Assembly (NCBI RefSeq): GCF_014207905.1
Contig: NZ_JACHLB010000006.1
Span: 62,001-126,000, forward strand
Direction of reading: 5' to 3'
DNA: 64,000 nucleotides
DNA from: Flavobacterium notoginsengisoli
Lineage (GTDB): Bacteria; Bacteroidota; Bacteroidia; Flavobacteriales; Flavobacteriaceae
Positions 33,696 through 41,579 of the stretch are shown one piece after another (within the stretch, counting starts at the first letter, position 1; every line of letters starts with the position of its first letter). Under the pieces are notes generated by a model. The model was not told the origin of the DNA, searched no databases, and saw nothing but the letters and a program-made list of their open reading frames with translations. The translations under genes were made by a program, and so were the position numbers.

Positions 33696-34079
33696 ATGGC
33701 TAAAGCAACTGCAAAAAAACGTAAAGTTATCGTTGAATCAACGGGTGAGGCTCATATTTCTGCCACTTTTAATAACATTATTATTTCTTTGACTAATAAG
33801 AAAGGTGAAGTTATCTCTTGGTCTTCAGCTGGTAAAATGGGTTTCAGAGGTTCTAAAAAGAATACTCCTTATGCAGCTCAAATGGCAGCAGAAGATTGCG
33901 CTAAAGTAGCACTTGAGGCAGGACTTAAAAAAGTTAAGGTTTATGTAAAAGGACCAGGTAACGGACGTGAGTCTGCTATCCGTTCTATTCATAACGGTGG
34001 AATTGAAGTTACTGAAATTATTGATGTTACTCCAATGCCACATAACGGATGTCGTCCTCCAAAAAGACGTAGAGTTTAA
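33696..34079 (+). CDS. rpsK: 30S ribosomal protein S11
   Basis: A 127-residue S11, a platform protein near the mRNA exit and the Shine-Dalgarno helix region. AHISATFNNIIISLTNKKGE, FRGSKKNTPYAAQMAAEDCA and VTPMPHNGCRPPKRRRV are diagnostic. A 92-base gap with a long hairpin separates it from rpsD. Confidence 0.99.
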   Translation: MAKATAKKRKVIVESTGEAHISATFNNIIISLTNKKGEVISWSSAGKMGFRGSKKNTPYAAQMAAEDCAKVALEAGLKKVKVYVKGPGNGRESAIRSIHNGGIEVTEIIDVTPMPHNGCRPPKRRRV

Positions 34080-34102
34080 TTTTTTATTTTTATAGTATAA
34101 AC

Positions 34103-34156
34103 AAGGTAGAACATAGATTATCGAAGGATTAGACCTGAATTCATAATTTCTACCTT
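34103..34156 (+). promoter_or_regulatory. Structured leader of rpsD, candidate S4 regulatory RNA
   Basis: The outer stem AAGGTAGAA (34103-34111) pairs perfectly with TTCTACCTT (34148-34156). Directly inside, ATTAT (34117-34121) can pair with ATAAT (34143-34147), and AGG (34125-34127) with CCT (34134-34136) in the tip. The result is a 54-nucleotide extended hairpin ending 15 bases before rpsD. The A/T-rich tail after it (TTAAAATTTTTTTT) could make it a partial terminator. Autoregulation by S4 is inferred from position and from known S4 behaviour elsewhere. Confidence 0.55.
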
Positions 34157-34171
34157 AAAATTTTTTTTAAA

Positions 34172-34777
34172 ATGGCAAGATATACTGGTCCTAAAACCAA
34201 AATCGCTCGTAAATTTGGCGAGGCAATCTTCGGAGATGATAAATCTTTCGAAAAAAGAAATTACCCACCTGGACAACACGGGATGGCTAAAAAAAGAGGA
34301 AAAAAATCTGAGTACGCTGTTCAGTTAATGGAAAAGCAAAAAGCTAAATATTCTTACGGAATTTTAGAGAAACAATTCAGAAATTTATTCGAAAAAGCAT
34401 CAGCTACAAAAGGAGTAACTGGTGAAGTTTTATTACAATTATGCGAAGCAAGATTAGATAATGTTGTTTTTAGAATGGGAATTGCTCCATCTAGAAGAGG
34501 TGCGCGTCAAATCGTTTCTCACAGACACATTACTGTAAATGGAGAGGTTGTTAATATTCCTTCTTACCACCTTAAGCCTGGTGATAAAGTTGCAGTTCGT
34601 GAAAAATCTAAATCTCTAGAAGCTATCGAACGTTCTTTATCAAATTCAAGTCATGTTTATGAATGGATTACTTGGAACAATGATCTTAAAGAAGGAACTT
34701 TCGTTTCTGTACCTGCGAGACTTCAAATTCCAGAAAACATTAAAGAACAATTAATCGTAGAGTTGTACAACAAATAA
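34172..34777 (+). CDS. rpsD: 30S ribosomal protein S4
   Basis: A 201-residue S4, a primary 16S binder of the 5' domain. It autoregulates its operon in both Escherichia coli and Bacillus. [40 protein letters not shown] and the S4 RNA-binding domain ([20 protein letters not shown]) are typical. No zinc-binding cysteine cluster is present at the N-terminus. It is preceded by a 92-base gap with a long hairpin; rpoA follows after 21 bases. Confidence 0.99.
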
Positions 34778-34798
34778 TAATTGACTTAGTCGAAATTT

Positions 34799-35791
34799 AT
34801 GGCAATATTTAATTTTCAAAAGCCCGATAAAGTTATCATGATCGATTCAACCGATTTTGAAGGTAAATTTGAATTTAGACCTTTAGAACCTGGTTACGGA
34901 TTGACAGTTGGTAATGCACTTAGAAGAGTTTTGCTTTCAGCATTAGAAGGTTATGCAATTACATCTGTTCGTATCGAAGGTGTAGATCATGAGTTTTCTA
35001 CTATTTCAGGTGTTGTTGAAGATGTTACCGAAATTATCCTTAATCTAAAACAAGTACGTTTCAAACGTCAAATTGAAGATATCGATAATGAATCAGTTAC
35101 TATTTCTGTTTCTGGTAAAGATCAATTAACAGCAGGTGATTTTCAAAAATTTATTTCAGGTTTTCAAGTTCTAAATCCAGACCTTGTTATCTGTAACTTA
35201 GATTCTAAAATCAAATTGAATTTCGATTTAACAATCGAAAAAGGTAGAGGATACGTGCCTGCTGAAGAGAACAAAAAACAGAATGCTGCAATTGGAACGA
35301 TTTTTACAGATTCTATTTTTACTCCGGTAAAAAATGTAAAATATGCAATCGAAAATTTCCGTGTTGAGCAAAAAACGGATTACGAAAAATTAGTTTTTGA
35401 AATCAAAACTGATGGATCTATCAATCCTAAAGATGCTCTTACTGAAGCTGCTAAAGTTTTAATTCACCATTTCATGTTATTCTCTGACGAAAGAATTACA
35501 CTTGAGGCTGACGAAATTGCACAAACAGAATCGTATGATGAAGAGTCATTGCATATGAGACAATTGCTTAAAACTAAGCTTGTTGATATGGATTTATCTG
35601 TGAGAGCATTAAATTGCTTGAAAGCGGCTGAAGTTGATACACTTGGTGATTTAGTATCGTTCAATAAAAATGACCTAATGAAATTCCGTAATTTTGGTAA
35701 AAAATCTTTAACTGAACTTGATGAACTTGTTGCAGTTAAGAATTTAACTTTCGGAATGGATTTAGCTAAATACAAATTAGATAAAGAATAA
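34799..35791 (+). CDS. rpoA: DNA-directed RNA polymerase subunit alpha
   Basis: A 330-residue alpha subunit. The N-terminal assembly domain (about 1-235) contains RPLEPGYGLTVGNALRRVLL and the VEDVTEIILNLK segment. A flexible linker leads to the C-terminal domain (about 250-330) with LVDMDLSVRALNCLKAAEVD and FRNFGKKSLTELDELV, which binds DNA and activators. It sits in the alpha operon between rpsD and rplQ as expected. Confidence 0.99.
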   Translation: MAIFNFQKPDKVIMIDSTDFEGKFEFRPLEPGYGLTVGNALRRVLLSALEGYAITSVRIEGVDHEFSTISGVVEDVTEIILNLKQVRFKRQIEDIDNESVTISVSGKDQLTAGDFQKFISGFQVLNPDLVICNLDSKIKLNFDLTIEKGRGYVPAEENKKQNAAIGTIFTDSIFTPVKNVKYAIENFRVEQKTDYEKLVFEIKTDGSINPKDALTEAAKVLIHHFMLFSDERITLEADEIAQTESYDEESLHMRQLLKTKLVDMDLSVRALNCLKAAEVDTLGDLVSFNKNDLMKFRNFGKKSLTELDELVAVKNLTFGMDLAKYKLDKE

Positions 35792-35795
35792 TTTA

Positions 35796-35837
35796 CTTCA
35801 TATTTTGCTCTCCATCGTGGATTGTAGCAAGATGAAG
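35796..35837 (+). promoter_or_regulatory. Three-tier hairpin between rpoA and rplQ, candidate L17 leader
   Basis: CTTCAT (35796-35801) pairs with ATGAAG (35832-35837), TTGCT (35805-35809) with AGCAA (35826-35830), and TCCA (35811-35814) with TGGA (35818-35821) around a 3-base loop. Small internal loops separate the tiers. It fills most of the 62-base gap, 16 bases before rplQ, and has no T-tract of terminator type. Confidence 0.5.
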
Positions 35838-35853
35838 ATAAAAAAAATACGTC

Positions 35854-36345
35854 ATGAGACACGGAAAAAAATTCAACCACTTAAGCAGACAGACTGGACA
35901 TAGAAAAGCTATGTTGGCTAATATGGCTTGTTCTCTTATCGAGCACAAACGTATTAACACTACTGTTGCTAAAGCTAAAGCGCTTAAACAATTTGTTGAG
36001 CCTTTAATCACAAAATCAAAAGAGGATACGACTCACAATCGTCGTATTGTTTTTGCTTACTTACGTAATAAATACGCTGTAACTGATTTGTTCAGAGATG
36101 TTGCTGCTAAAGTAGGTGACCGTCCAGGTGGATACACTCGTATCATTAAAGTTGGAAATCGTTTGGGAGATAATGCTGATATGGCAATGATCGAACTTGT
36201 TGACTTCAATGAACTTTACAACGGAGGTAAAAAAGAAGTTAAAAAAGCGAAAAGCCGTCGTGGTGGTAAAGCTAAAAAAGCTGAAACTACTGCTCCTGAA
36301 GCCCCTGCTGCTGAATCAGAAACGACTACTGAAGCTTCTGAATAA
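35854..36345 (+). CDS. rplQ: 50S ribosomal protein L17 with extended tail
   Basis: A 163-residue L17. The first 115 residues are standard (MRHGKKFNHLSRQTGHRKAM, VEPLITKSKEDTTHNRRI, DRPGGYTRIIKVGNRLGDNA). The rest is a low-complexity tail, first basic (KKEVKKAKSRRGGKAKK), then rich in Ala, Glu, Thr and Pro. Such tails are common in Bacteroidota L17 and probably disordered. It is the last gene of the cluster; a strong terminator follows 27 bases later. Confidence 0.98.
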   Translation: MRHGKKFNHLSRQTGHRKAMLANMACSLIEHKRINTTVAKAKALKQFVEPLITKSKEDTTHNRRIVFAYLRNKYAVTDLFRDVAAKVGDRPGGYTRIIKVGNRLGDNADMAMIELVDFNELYNGGKKEVKKAKSRRGGKAKKAETTAPEAPAAESETTTEASE

Positions 36346-36372
36346 TTATGAGAGTAATCATTCTATAATATT

Positions 36373-36412
36373 AAAGGATAAACTAATTTTTAGTTTATCC
36401 TTTTTTTTTGAT
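36373..36412 (+). terminator. Terminator of the rplC-rplQ operon
   Basis: AAAGGATAAACTAA (36373-36386) pairs with TTAGTTTATCCTTT (36390-36403) around a 3-base loop, followed by a long T-tract. Confidence 0.95.
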
Positions 36413-36487
36413 TTTTTTAAGCCTAAAGAAATGTAACTTATTTAAAATGATAGGTTTTATTTTTACGAAGGAAAGTTTTAAAAAGTC

Positions 36488-36518
36488 TTGGAAGAGCTTC
36501 TTTAAAGAAGTAAATTTG
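36488..36518 (+). promoter_or_regulatory. carA promoter with a palindromic spacer
   Basis: TTG (36488-36490), a 20-base spacer and TAAATTTG (36511-36518) match the consensus. The spacer ends in the perfect 14-base palindrome CTTCTTTAAAGAAG (36497-36510), abutting the -7 box, a natural place for an operator. The predicted leader is about 75 bases. Confidence 0.7.
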
Positions 36519-36594
36519 CAAAATATCTAATTACATTATAAAGGCCATCATTTTGGTTTTTATACTTGATAAAAAAAACAATACAAATTAAATA

Positions 36595-37704
36595 ATGAAA
36601 TACACAACACGAAAAAGCGCCATTTTATTACTTAGTGATGGAACAATTTTTCACGGGAAATCTATCGGAATCAGCGGTAAAACTTTCGGTGAAGTTTGTT
36701 TTAATACTGGAATGACAGGTTATCAGGAGATTTTTACTGATCCTTCTTATTTCGGTCAAATTATGGTGGCTACAAATACACATATCGGAAATTATGGTGT
36801 TAATGAGCAAGAGGTAGAATCTGATAGTATTAAAATTGCTGGTTTGGTTTGTAAAAACTTCAGTTTTAACTATTCAAGAGAAAATGCTTCTGAAAGCTTA
36901 GAAGATTATTTTACTAAACAAAATTTAATCTGTATTTCTGATGTTGATACTCGTGCACTTGTAAGTTACATTCGTGACAATGGTGCGATGAATGCAGTTA
37001 TTTGTACTGATGGTACTTCAATAGAAGATTTGAAAAAAGAACTGGCTAATGTGCCAAATATGGAAGGTTTAGAATTAGCTTCTAAAGTATCTACTACTGA
37101 ACCATATTTCTTTGGTGATGAAAATGCTACGTATAAAATCTCTGCTTTAGATCTTGGAATTAAAAAGAATATCTTAAGAAATCTAGCTAAAAGAGATTGT
37201 TATATAAAAGTGTATCCTTATAATTCTACTTATAAAGATTTATCAGAATTTAATCCTGATGGTTATTTCTTGTCAAACGGACCTGGAGATCCAGATCCAT
37301 TATTTGGAGCTATTCAGGTTGCAAAAGAAATTCTGGCGGATAATAAACCGCTTTTCGGAATTTGTTTGGGGCATCAGGTTATTGGTTTAGCTAATGGTGT
37401 AGAAACTTATAAAATGTTTAATGGACACCGAGGAATTAATCACCCTGTGAAAAATATCATTACTGGTAAAGGTGAAATTACTTCTCAAAACCACGGATTT
37501 GCTGTTAAAAAAGAGCAATTGGATAATCATCCTGAACTAGAGATTACTCATGTTCATTTAAATGATGGAACAGTAGCTGGAATGAGAATGAAAAATAAGA
37601 ATTGTTTTTCAGTTCAGTATCACCCAGAAGCAAGTCCAGGACCACACGATTCGTCATATTTATTTGATCAATTTGTGGAGAACATCAAAACGGCTAAAGC
37701 CTAA
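36595..37704 (+). CDS. carA: Carbamoyl-phosphate synthase small (glutaminase) subunit
   Basis: A 369-residue class I glutamine amidotransferase subunit. It hydrolyses glutamine and passes ammonia to the large subunit for carbamoyl phosphate, used in pyrimidine and arginine synthesis. The catalytic Cys is C257 in GICLGHQVIG, and the His/Glu pair is H343/E345 in YHPEASPGPHD. The N-terminal domain includes FGEVCFNTGMTGYQEIFTDP. carB is not adjacent; eno follows 111 bases later. A promoter with a palindrome in its spacer precedes it, so regulation by pyrimidine or arginine status is possible but unproven. Confidence 0.97.
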   Translation: MKYTTRKSAILLLSDGTIFHGKSIGISGKTFGEVCFNTGMTGYQEIFTDPSYFGQIMVATNTHIGNYGVNEQEVESDSIKIAGLVCKNFSFNYSRENASESLEDYFTKQNLICISDVDTRALVSYIRDNGAMNAVICTDGTSIEDLKKELANVPNMEGLELASKVSTTEPYFFGDENATYKISALDLGIKKNILRNLAKRDCYIKVYPYNSTYKDLSEFNPDGYFLSNGPGDPDPLFGAIQVAKEILADNKPLFGICLGHQVIGLANGVETYKMFNGHRGINHPVKNIITGKGEITSQNHGFAVKKEQLDNHPELEITHVHLNDGTVAGMRMKNKNCFSVQYHPEASPGPHDSSYLFDQFVENIKTAKA

Positions 37705-37815
37705 AACGATGTAGTTAATAAATAAAGGTGTTTAATCTTTAAAATGCGTTTATAGTATTAAATATTTTTATAATTTCGAAAAAAAAATATAATTTATTAA
37801 TAAAAAACAAAAATA

Positions 37816-39108
37816 ATGAGTATTATAATTAAAGTTCACGCAAGACAAATTCTTGATTCTAGAGGTAATCCTACTATTGAAGTTGACGTAGTAACTGAAA
37901 ATGGAGTTTTAGGTAGAGCTGCTGTTCCATCTGGAGCATCAACTGGAGAGCACGAAGCTGTTGAATTACGTGATGGAGGTAAAGCTTATCTAGGTAAAGG
38001 TGTTTTGAATGCAGTGAACAATGTAAATACTGTTATTGCTGAAGAATTAGTTGGGACTTCTGTTTTCGAACAAAACACAATTGACCAATTAATGATTGAT
38101 TTAGATGGAACTCCAAACAAATCTAAATTAGGAGCTAATGCTATTTTAGGAGTTTCTTTAGCTGCTGCAAAAGCTGCTGCTAATGAACTTGGATTACCAT
38201 TATACAGATATGTAGGTGGTGTTTCTGCAAATACATTGCCAGTTCCAATGATGAATATCATCAACGGAGGTTCTCACTCTGATGCGCCTATCGCATTTCA
38301 AGAGTTTATGATTTTCCCAGTAAAAGCAACTTCTTTTACACATGCAATGCAAATGGGAACTGAGATCTTTCATAGTTTGAAAAAAGTTTTACACGATAGA
38401 GGTTTAAGTACGGCTGTTGGTGACGAAGGAGGTTTTGCTCCAAACTTAGCTGGAGGTACTGAAGATGCTTTGGATACTATCAAACTTGCCGTTGAAAAAG
38501 CTGGATATACTTTCGGTGACGAAATTATGATTGCTCTAGACTGTGCCGCTTCTGAGTTTTATGTAAACGGTAAATACGATTATACTAAATTTGAAGGTGA
38601 AACAGGAAAAATTAGAACTTCTGCAGAACAAGCTGAATACTTAGCTGAACTTGCTGCTAAATATCCAATTATCTCTATCGAAGATGGTATGTATGAAGAT
38701 GACTGGGATGGATGGAAAGCTTTAACTGAAAAAATTGGAGATAAAGTACAATTAGTAGGTGATGATTTATTTGTTACTAATGTTGCTCGTTTGTCAACTG
38801 GTATCGAAAAAGGAATTGCTAATTCAATTTTAGTAAAAGTAAACCAAATTGGTACTTTAACTGAAACTATTGCTGCTGTAAACATGGCTAAAAATGCTGG
38901 TTATACATCTGTAATGTCTCACCGTTCTGGAGAAACTGAAGATAATACAATTGCAGATTTAGCTGTAGCTTTAAACTGTGGTCAAATTAAAACTGGTTCG
39001 GCTTCTCGTTCTGATCGTATGGCTAAATACAATCAATTATTAAGAATTGAAGAGGAATTAGGAAGCACTGCTTACTTCCCTGGTTTAAATGCTTTTAAAA
39101 TCAAATAA
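37816..39108 (+). CDS. eno: Enolase
   Basis: A 430-residue enolase, which converts 2-phosphoglycerate to phosphoenolpyruvate in glycolysis and back in gluconeogenesis. Family signatures are ARQILDSRGNPTIEVDV, AVPSGASTGEHEAVELRD, GDEGGFAPNL, the metal ligands in LDCAASEFY and SIEDGMYEDDW, and MSHRSGETEDNTIADLAVAL. Length is standard. The 111-base gap before it shows only a weak TAATTTCG element (37771-37778). A strong terminator follows. Confidence 0.99.
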   Translation: MSIIIKVHARQILDSRGNPTIEVDVVTENGVLGRAAVPSGASTGEHEAVELRDGGKAYLGKGVLNAVNNVNTVIAEELVGTSVFEQNTIDQLMIDLDGTPNKSKLGANAILGVSLAAAKAAANELGLPLYRYVGGVSANTLPVPMMNIINGGSHSDAPIAFQEFMIFPVKATSFTHAMQMGTEIFHSLKKVLHDRGLSTAVGDEGGFAPNLAGGTEDALDTIKLAVEKAGYTFGDEIMIALDCAASEFYVNGKYDYTKFEGETGKIRTSAEQAEYLAELAAKYPIISIEDGMYEDDWDGWKALTEKIGDKVQLVGDDLFVTNVARLSTGIEKGIANSILVKVNQIGTLTETIAAVNMAKNAGYTSVMSHRSGETEDNTIADLAVALNCGQIKTGSASRSDRMAKYNQLLRIEEELGSTAYFPGLNAFKIK

Positions 39109-39132
39109 TTGCATAAATTATATATCGAAAAG

Positions 39133-39166
39133 AAACCATCTGTTTTTGCAGATGGTTTTTTTTTGG
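39133..39166 (+). terminator. Terminator after eno
   Basis: AAACCATCTG (39133-39142) pairs with CAGATGGTTT (39149-39158), loop of 6, then a T-tract. It lies 24 bases after the stop codon. Confidence 0.93.
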
Positions 39167-39218
39167 AGTTTTAACAAATTCATAGCAGTATTCTTTTTTT
39201 AATTAGTCTTAAATTCAT

Positions 39219-39226
39219 TAGATTTG
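39219..39226 (+). promoter_or_regulatory. Candidate -7 element of gltA
   Basis: TAGATTTG matches TAnnTTTG exactly, 36 bases before the chosen ATG. A T-rich run stands where the -33 TTG is expected. Its position rules out the TTG at 39224 as a translation start. Confidence 0.5.
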
Positions 39227-39262
39227 GTAAATTATTATTTAAAGAATTATTTCCAAGATATT

Positions 39263-40540
39263 ATGTCAAAAATAGCTACATTAGAAATAGATGGTAAAAA
39301 GATTGAACTTCCGGTAATCACAGGAAGTGAAAATGAATCAGCTATCGATATTAACAAATTACGTGATTTAACAGGAGTTATTACAATTGATCCAGGTTAT
39401 AAAAATTCAGGGTCTTGTACGAGTGAAATCACTTTCCTAGATGGAGAAGAAGGAATTTTACGTTACAGAGGGTATTCTATCGAAGACTTAGCTGAAAAAG
39501 CAAGTTTCTTAGAAGTTTCATATCTTTTGATTTTTGGAGAATTACCTACTGCTGCACAATTAGAAGATTTTGAAAATAATATTAGAAAACATTCTTTGGT
39601 AAACGAAGAAATGAAAAATATTATTGACGGTTTTCCAAAGACAGCTCACCCAATGGGAGTATTATCAGCTTTAACAAGTGCTTTGACAGCATTTAACCCT
39701 AAAGCTGTAAATGTTGATAACGAAAAAGAAATGTACGAGGCTATTTGTAAAACGATGGCTAAATTTCTTGTAATTGCTACATGGACTTACAGAAAATCAA
39801 TGGGCTATCCATTGAACTATTACGATAATACAAAAGGTTATGTGGAAAGCTTTATGCAATTAATGTTTAAATTGCCTACAGGACCTTATTCAGCAAACCC
39901 AGTTATTGTAAATGCATTAGATAAATTATTTATTCTTCACGCAGATCACGAACAAAACTGTTCTACTTCGACAGTAAGAATGGTAGGTTCTTCTCATGCT
40001 GGTTTATTTGCTTCAGTTTCTGCAGGAGTTTCTGCTTTATGGGGGCCACTTCATGGAGGTGCAAACCAAGCAGTGCTTGAGATGTTAGAAGAAATTAATA
40101 AAGATGGAGGAGATACAGATAAATTCTTAGCAAAAGCGAAAGATAAAAATGATCCTTTCCGTTTAATGGGATTCGGACACAGAGTTTACAAAAACTTTGA
40201 TCCAAGAGCCAAAATCATCAAAAAAGCAGCGACTGAAGTATTAGAAACTTTAGGTGTTGAAGATCCAATTTTGGATATTGCAAGAAAACTAGAGAAAGCT
40301 GCTCTTGAAGATGAATACTTCAAATCAAGAAACTTATATCCAAACGTTGATTTCTACTCTGGAATTATCTACAGAGCTTTAGGAATTCCAACAGATATGT
40401 TCACGGTAATGTTTGCTATTGGAAGACTACCAGGTTGGATCGCACAATGGAAAGAAATGCGTGAGAACAAAGAGCCAATCGGAAGACCAAGACAAATCTA
40501 CACAGGACATCCTTTAAGAGAATTCAAGTCTAATAAATAA
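39263..40540 (+). CDS. gltA: Citrate synthase
   Basis: A 425-residue type II citrate synthase, which condenses acetyl-CoA and oxaloacetate as entry to the TCA cycle. I chose the ATG at 39263 (MSKIATLEIDGKKIELPV); a longer frame from 39224 would start inside the promoter. Catalytic segments are GSSHAGLFASVSAG, ALWGPLHGGANQAV, MGFGHRVYKNFDPRA and YPNVDFYSG. Length is typical of the Gram-negative type. It lies in a conserved-looking run carA-eno-gltA of central metabolism genes, each with its own terminator or promoter. Confidence 0.97.
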   Translation: MSKIATLEIDGKKIELPVITGSENESAIDINKLRDLTGVITIDPGYKNSGSCTSEITFLDGEEGILRYRGYSIEDLAEKASFLEVSYLLIFGELPTAAQLEDFENNIRKHSLVNEEMKNIIDGFPKTAHPMGVLSALTSALTAFNPKAVNVDNEKEMYEAICKTMAKFLVIATWTYRKSMGYPLNYYDNTKGYVESFMQLMFKLPTGPYSANPVIVNALDKLFILHADHEQNCSTSTVRMVGSSHAGLFASVSAGVSALWGPLHGGANQAVLEMLEEINKDGGDTDKFLAKAKDKNDPFRLMGFGHRVYKNFDPRAKIIKKAATEVLETLGVEDPILDIARKLEKAALEDEYFKSRNLYPNVDFYSGIIYRALGIPTDMFTVMFAIGRLPGWIAQWKEMRENKEPIGRPRQIYTGHPLREFKSNK

Positions 40541-40546
40541 AAAACG

Positions 40547-40576
40547 AAAGCTTCACTTAACTGTGAAGCTTTTTTT
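40547..40576 (+). terminator. Terminator after gltA
   Basis: AAAGCTTCAC (40547-40556) pairs with GTGAAGCTTT (40563-40572), loop of 6, followed by T. The T-tract runs directly into the -7 box of the next gene. Confidence 0.93.
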
Positions 40577-40583
40577 ATATTTG
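40576..40583 (+). promoter_or_regulatory. Candidate -7 element of the amidinotransferase gene, abutting a terminator
   Basis: TATATTTG is a perfect match, 19 bases before the ATG. The -33 region would lie within the gltA terminator hairpin, where only TTC is found. Confidence 0.45.
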
Positions 40584-40602
40584 CTCAAAATATTATAATG
40601 TT

Positions 40603-41517
40603 ATGTTGCAATTAAATGTAAAGAACGAAACATCTAGACTTCGTGCAGTTGTTTTGGGTTCTGCTGTTCATAATGGGCCAACTCCAAGTTTAGAGGAAGC
40701 TTATGATCCTAAATCATTGGAACATATTAAGGCAGGAACTTATCCTATTGAAAAAGATATGGTTGCCGAAATGGATGCTTTTAATACTGTTTTTCAGAAG
40801 TATGATGTAACAGTTTATCGTCCGGAAATGATCGAAAATTATAATCAGATTTTTGCAAGAGATATCGGTTTTGTAATTGATGATATTTTTGTAAAATCTA
40901 ATATTCTGCCAGACCGCGAACGTGAATTAGATGCAATTCAATATGTAATCGACAAAATTGACCCAGTAAAAGTAGTTCGTCCACCTGAAGAAGTTCATAT
41001 TGAAGGAGGAGATGTTATGCTTTGGAATGACCATATTTTTATTGGTACCTACAAAGGAAGTGATTATAAAGATTATATCACGGCAAGAACCAATATGCAT
41101 GGCGTTAACTATATAAAAGAATTGTTTCCTAATAAAATTGTCAAAGAGTTTGATTTGGTGAAGTCTAAGTTAGAGGCTCGTGATAATGCTTTACACTTGG
41201 ATTGTTGTTTTCAGCCTGTCGGGAAAGATAAAGGAATTATCTATAAAAGAGGTTTTAGAGAAGAAGCAGACTATCTTTATTTAGTAAAACTTTTTGGAAA
41301 GGAAAATTTGTTTCACATCGAAAGAAATGAAATGTATAATATGTTTTCAAACGTATTTTCAATTGATGAAAATGTAGTGGTTTCTGAAAAAAACTTTACA
41401 AGACTAAATAACTGGCTTCGTGCTAACGGTTTTACGGTTGAAGAAATTCCGTATGCCGAAATTGCGAAACAAGAAGGTTTGTTGAGATGCTCAACATTAC
41501 CATTAATTAGAGACTAA
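40603..41517 (+). CDS. Amidinotransferase-fold protein, arginine deiminase/dimethylargininase type
   Basis: A 304-residue member of the guanidino-group-modifying superfamily with the five-bladed pentein fold. Likely catalytic residues are C296 in LLRCSTLPL, H198 in LHLD, and acidic residues in ARDIGF (D87) and EGGD (134-137). The family hydrolyses or transfers the guanidino group of arginine derivatives; candidates are arginine deiminase, arginine dihydrolase, dimethylargininase or amidinotransferase activities. The sequence alone does not settle the substrate. It lies 62 bases upstream of a second pentein enzyme, CtlX-like, which suggests joint arginine or citrulline breakdown. Confidence 0.82.
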   Translation: MLQLNVKNETSRLRAVVLGSAVHNGPTPSLEEAYDPKSLEHIKAGTYPIEKDMVAEMDAFNTVFQKYDVTVYRPEMIENYNQIFARDIGFVIDDIFVKSNILPDRERELDAIQYVIDKIDPVKVVRPPEEVHIEGGDVMLWNDHIFIGTYKGSDYKDYITARTNMHGVNYIKELFPNKIVKEFDLVKSKLEARDNALHLDCCFQPVGKDKGIIYKRGFREEADYLYLVKLFGKENLFHIERNEMYNMFSNVFSIDENVVVSEKNFTRLNNWLRANGFTVEEIPYAEIAKQEGLLRCSTLPLIRD

Positions 41518-41545
41518 ATAATTGTTTGAAGTTTTTACAGAACGT

Positions 41546-41564
41546 GAAACCTGAAACTTGAAAC
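41546..41564 (+). repeat. Short heptad repeat (GAAACNT)
   Basis: Three near-copies of a 7-base unit, GAAACCT GAAACTT GAAAC, lie between the two pentein genes just before ctlX. I see no other copy in the window. It may be a dispersed simple repeat. Confidence 0.45.
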
Positions 41565-41579
41565 AAAAAAACACAAAAA

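Noticed and set aside
39224..39262. TTG start for gltA
   Set aside because: It lies inside the perfect -7 element TAGATTTG; the ATG at 39263 gives the usual N-terminus.
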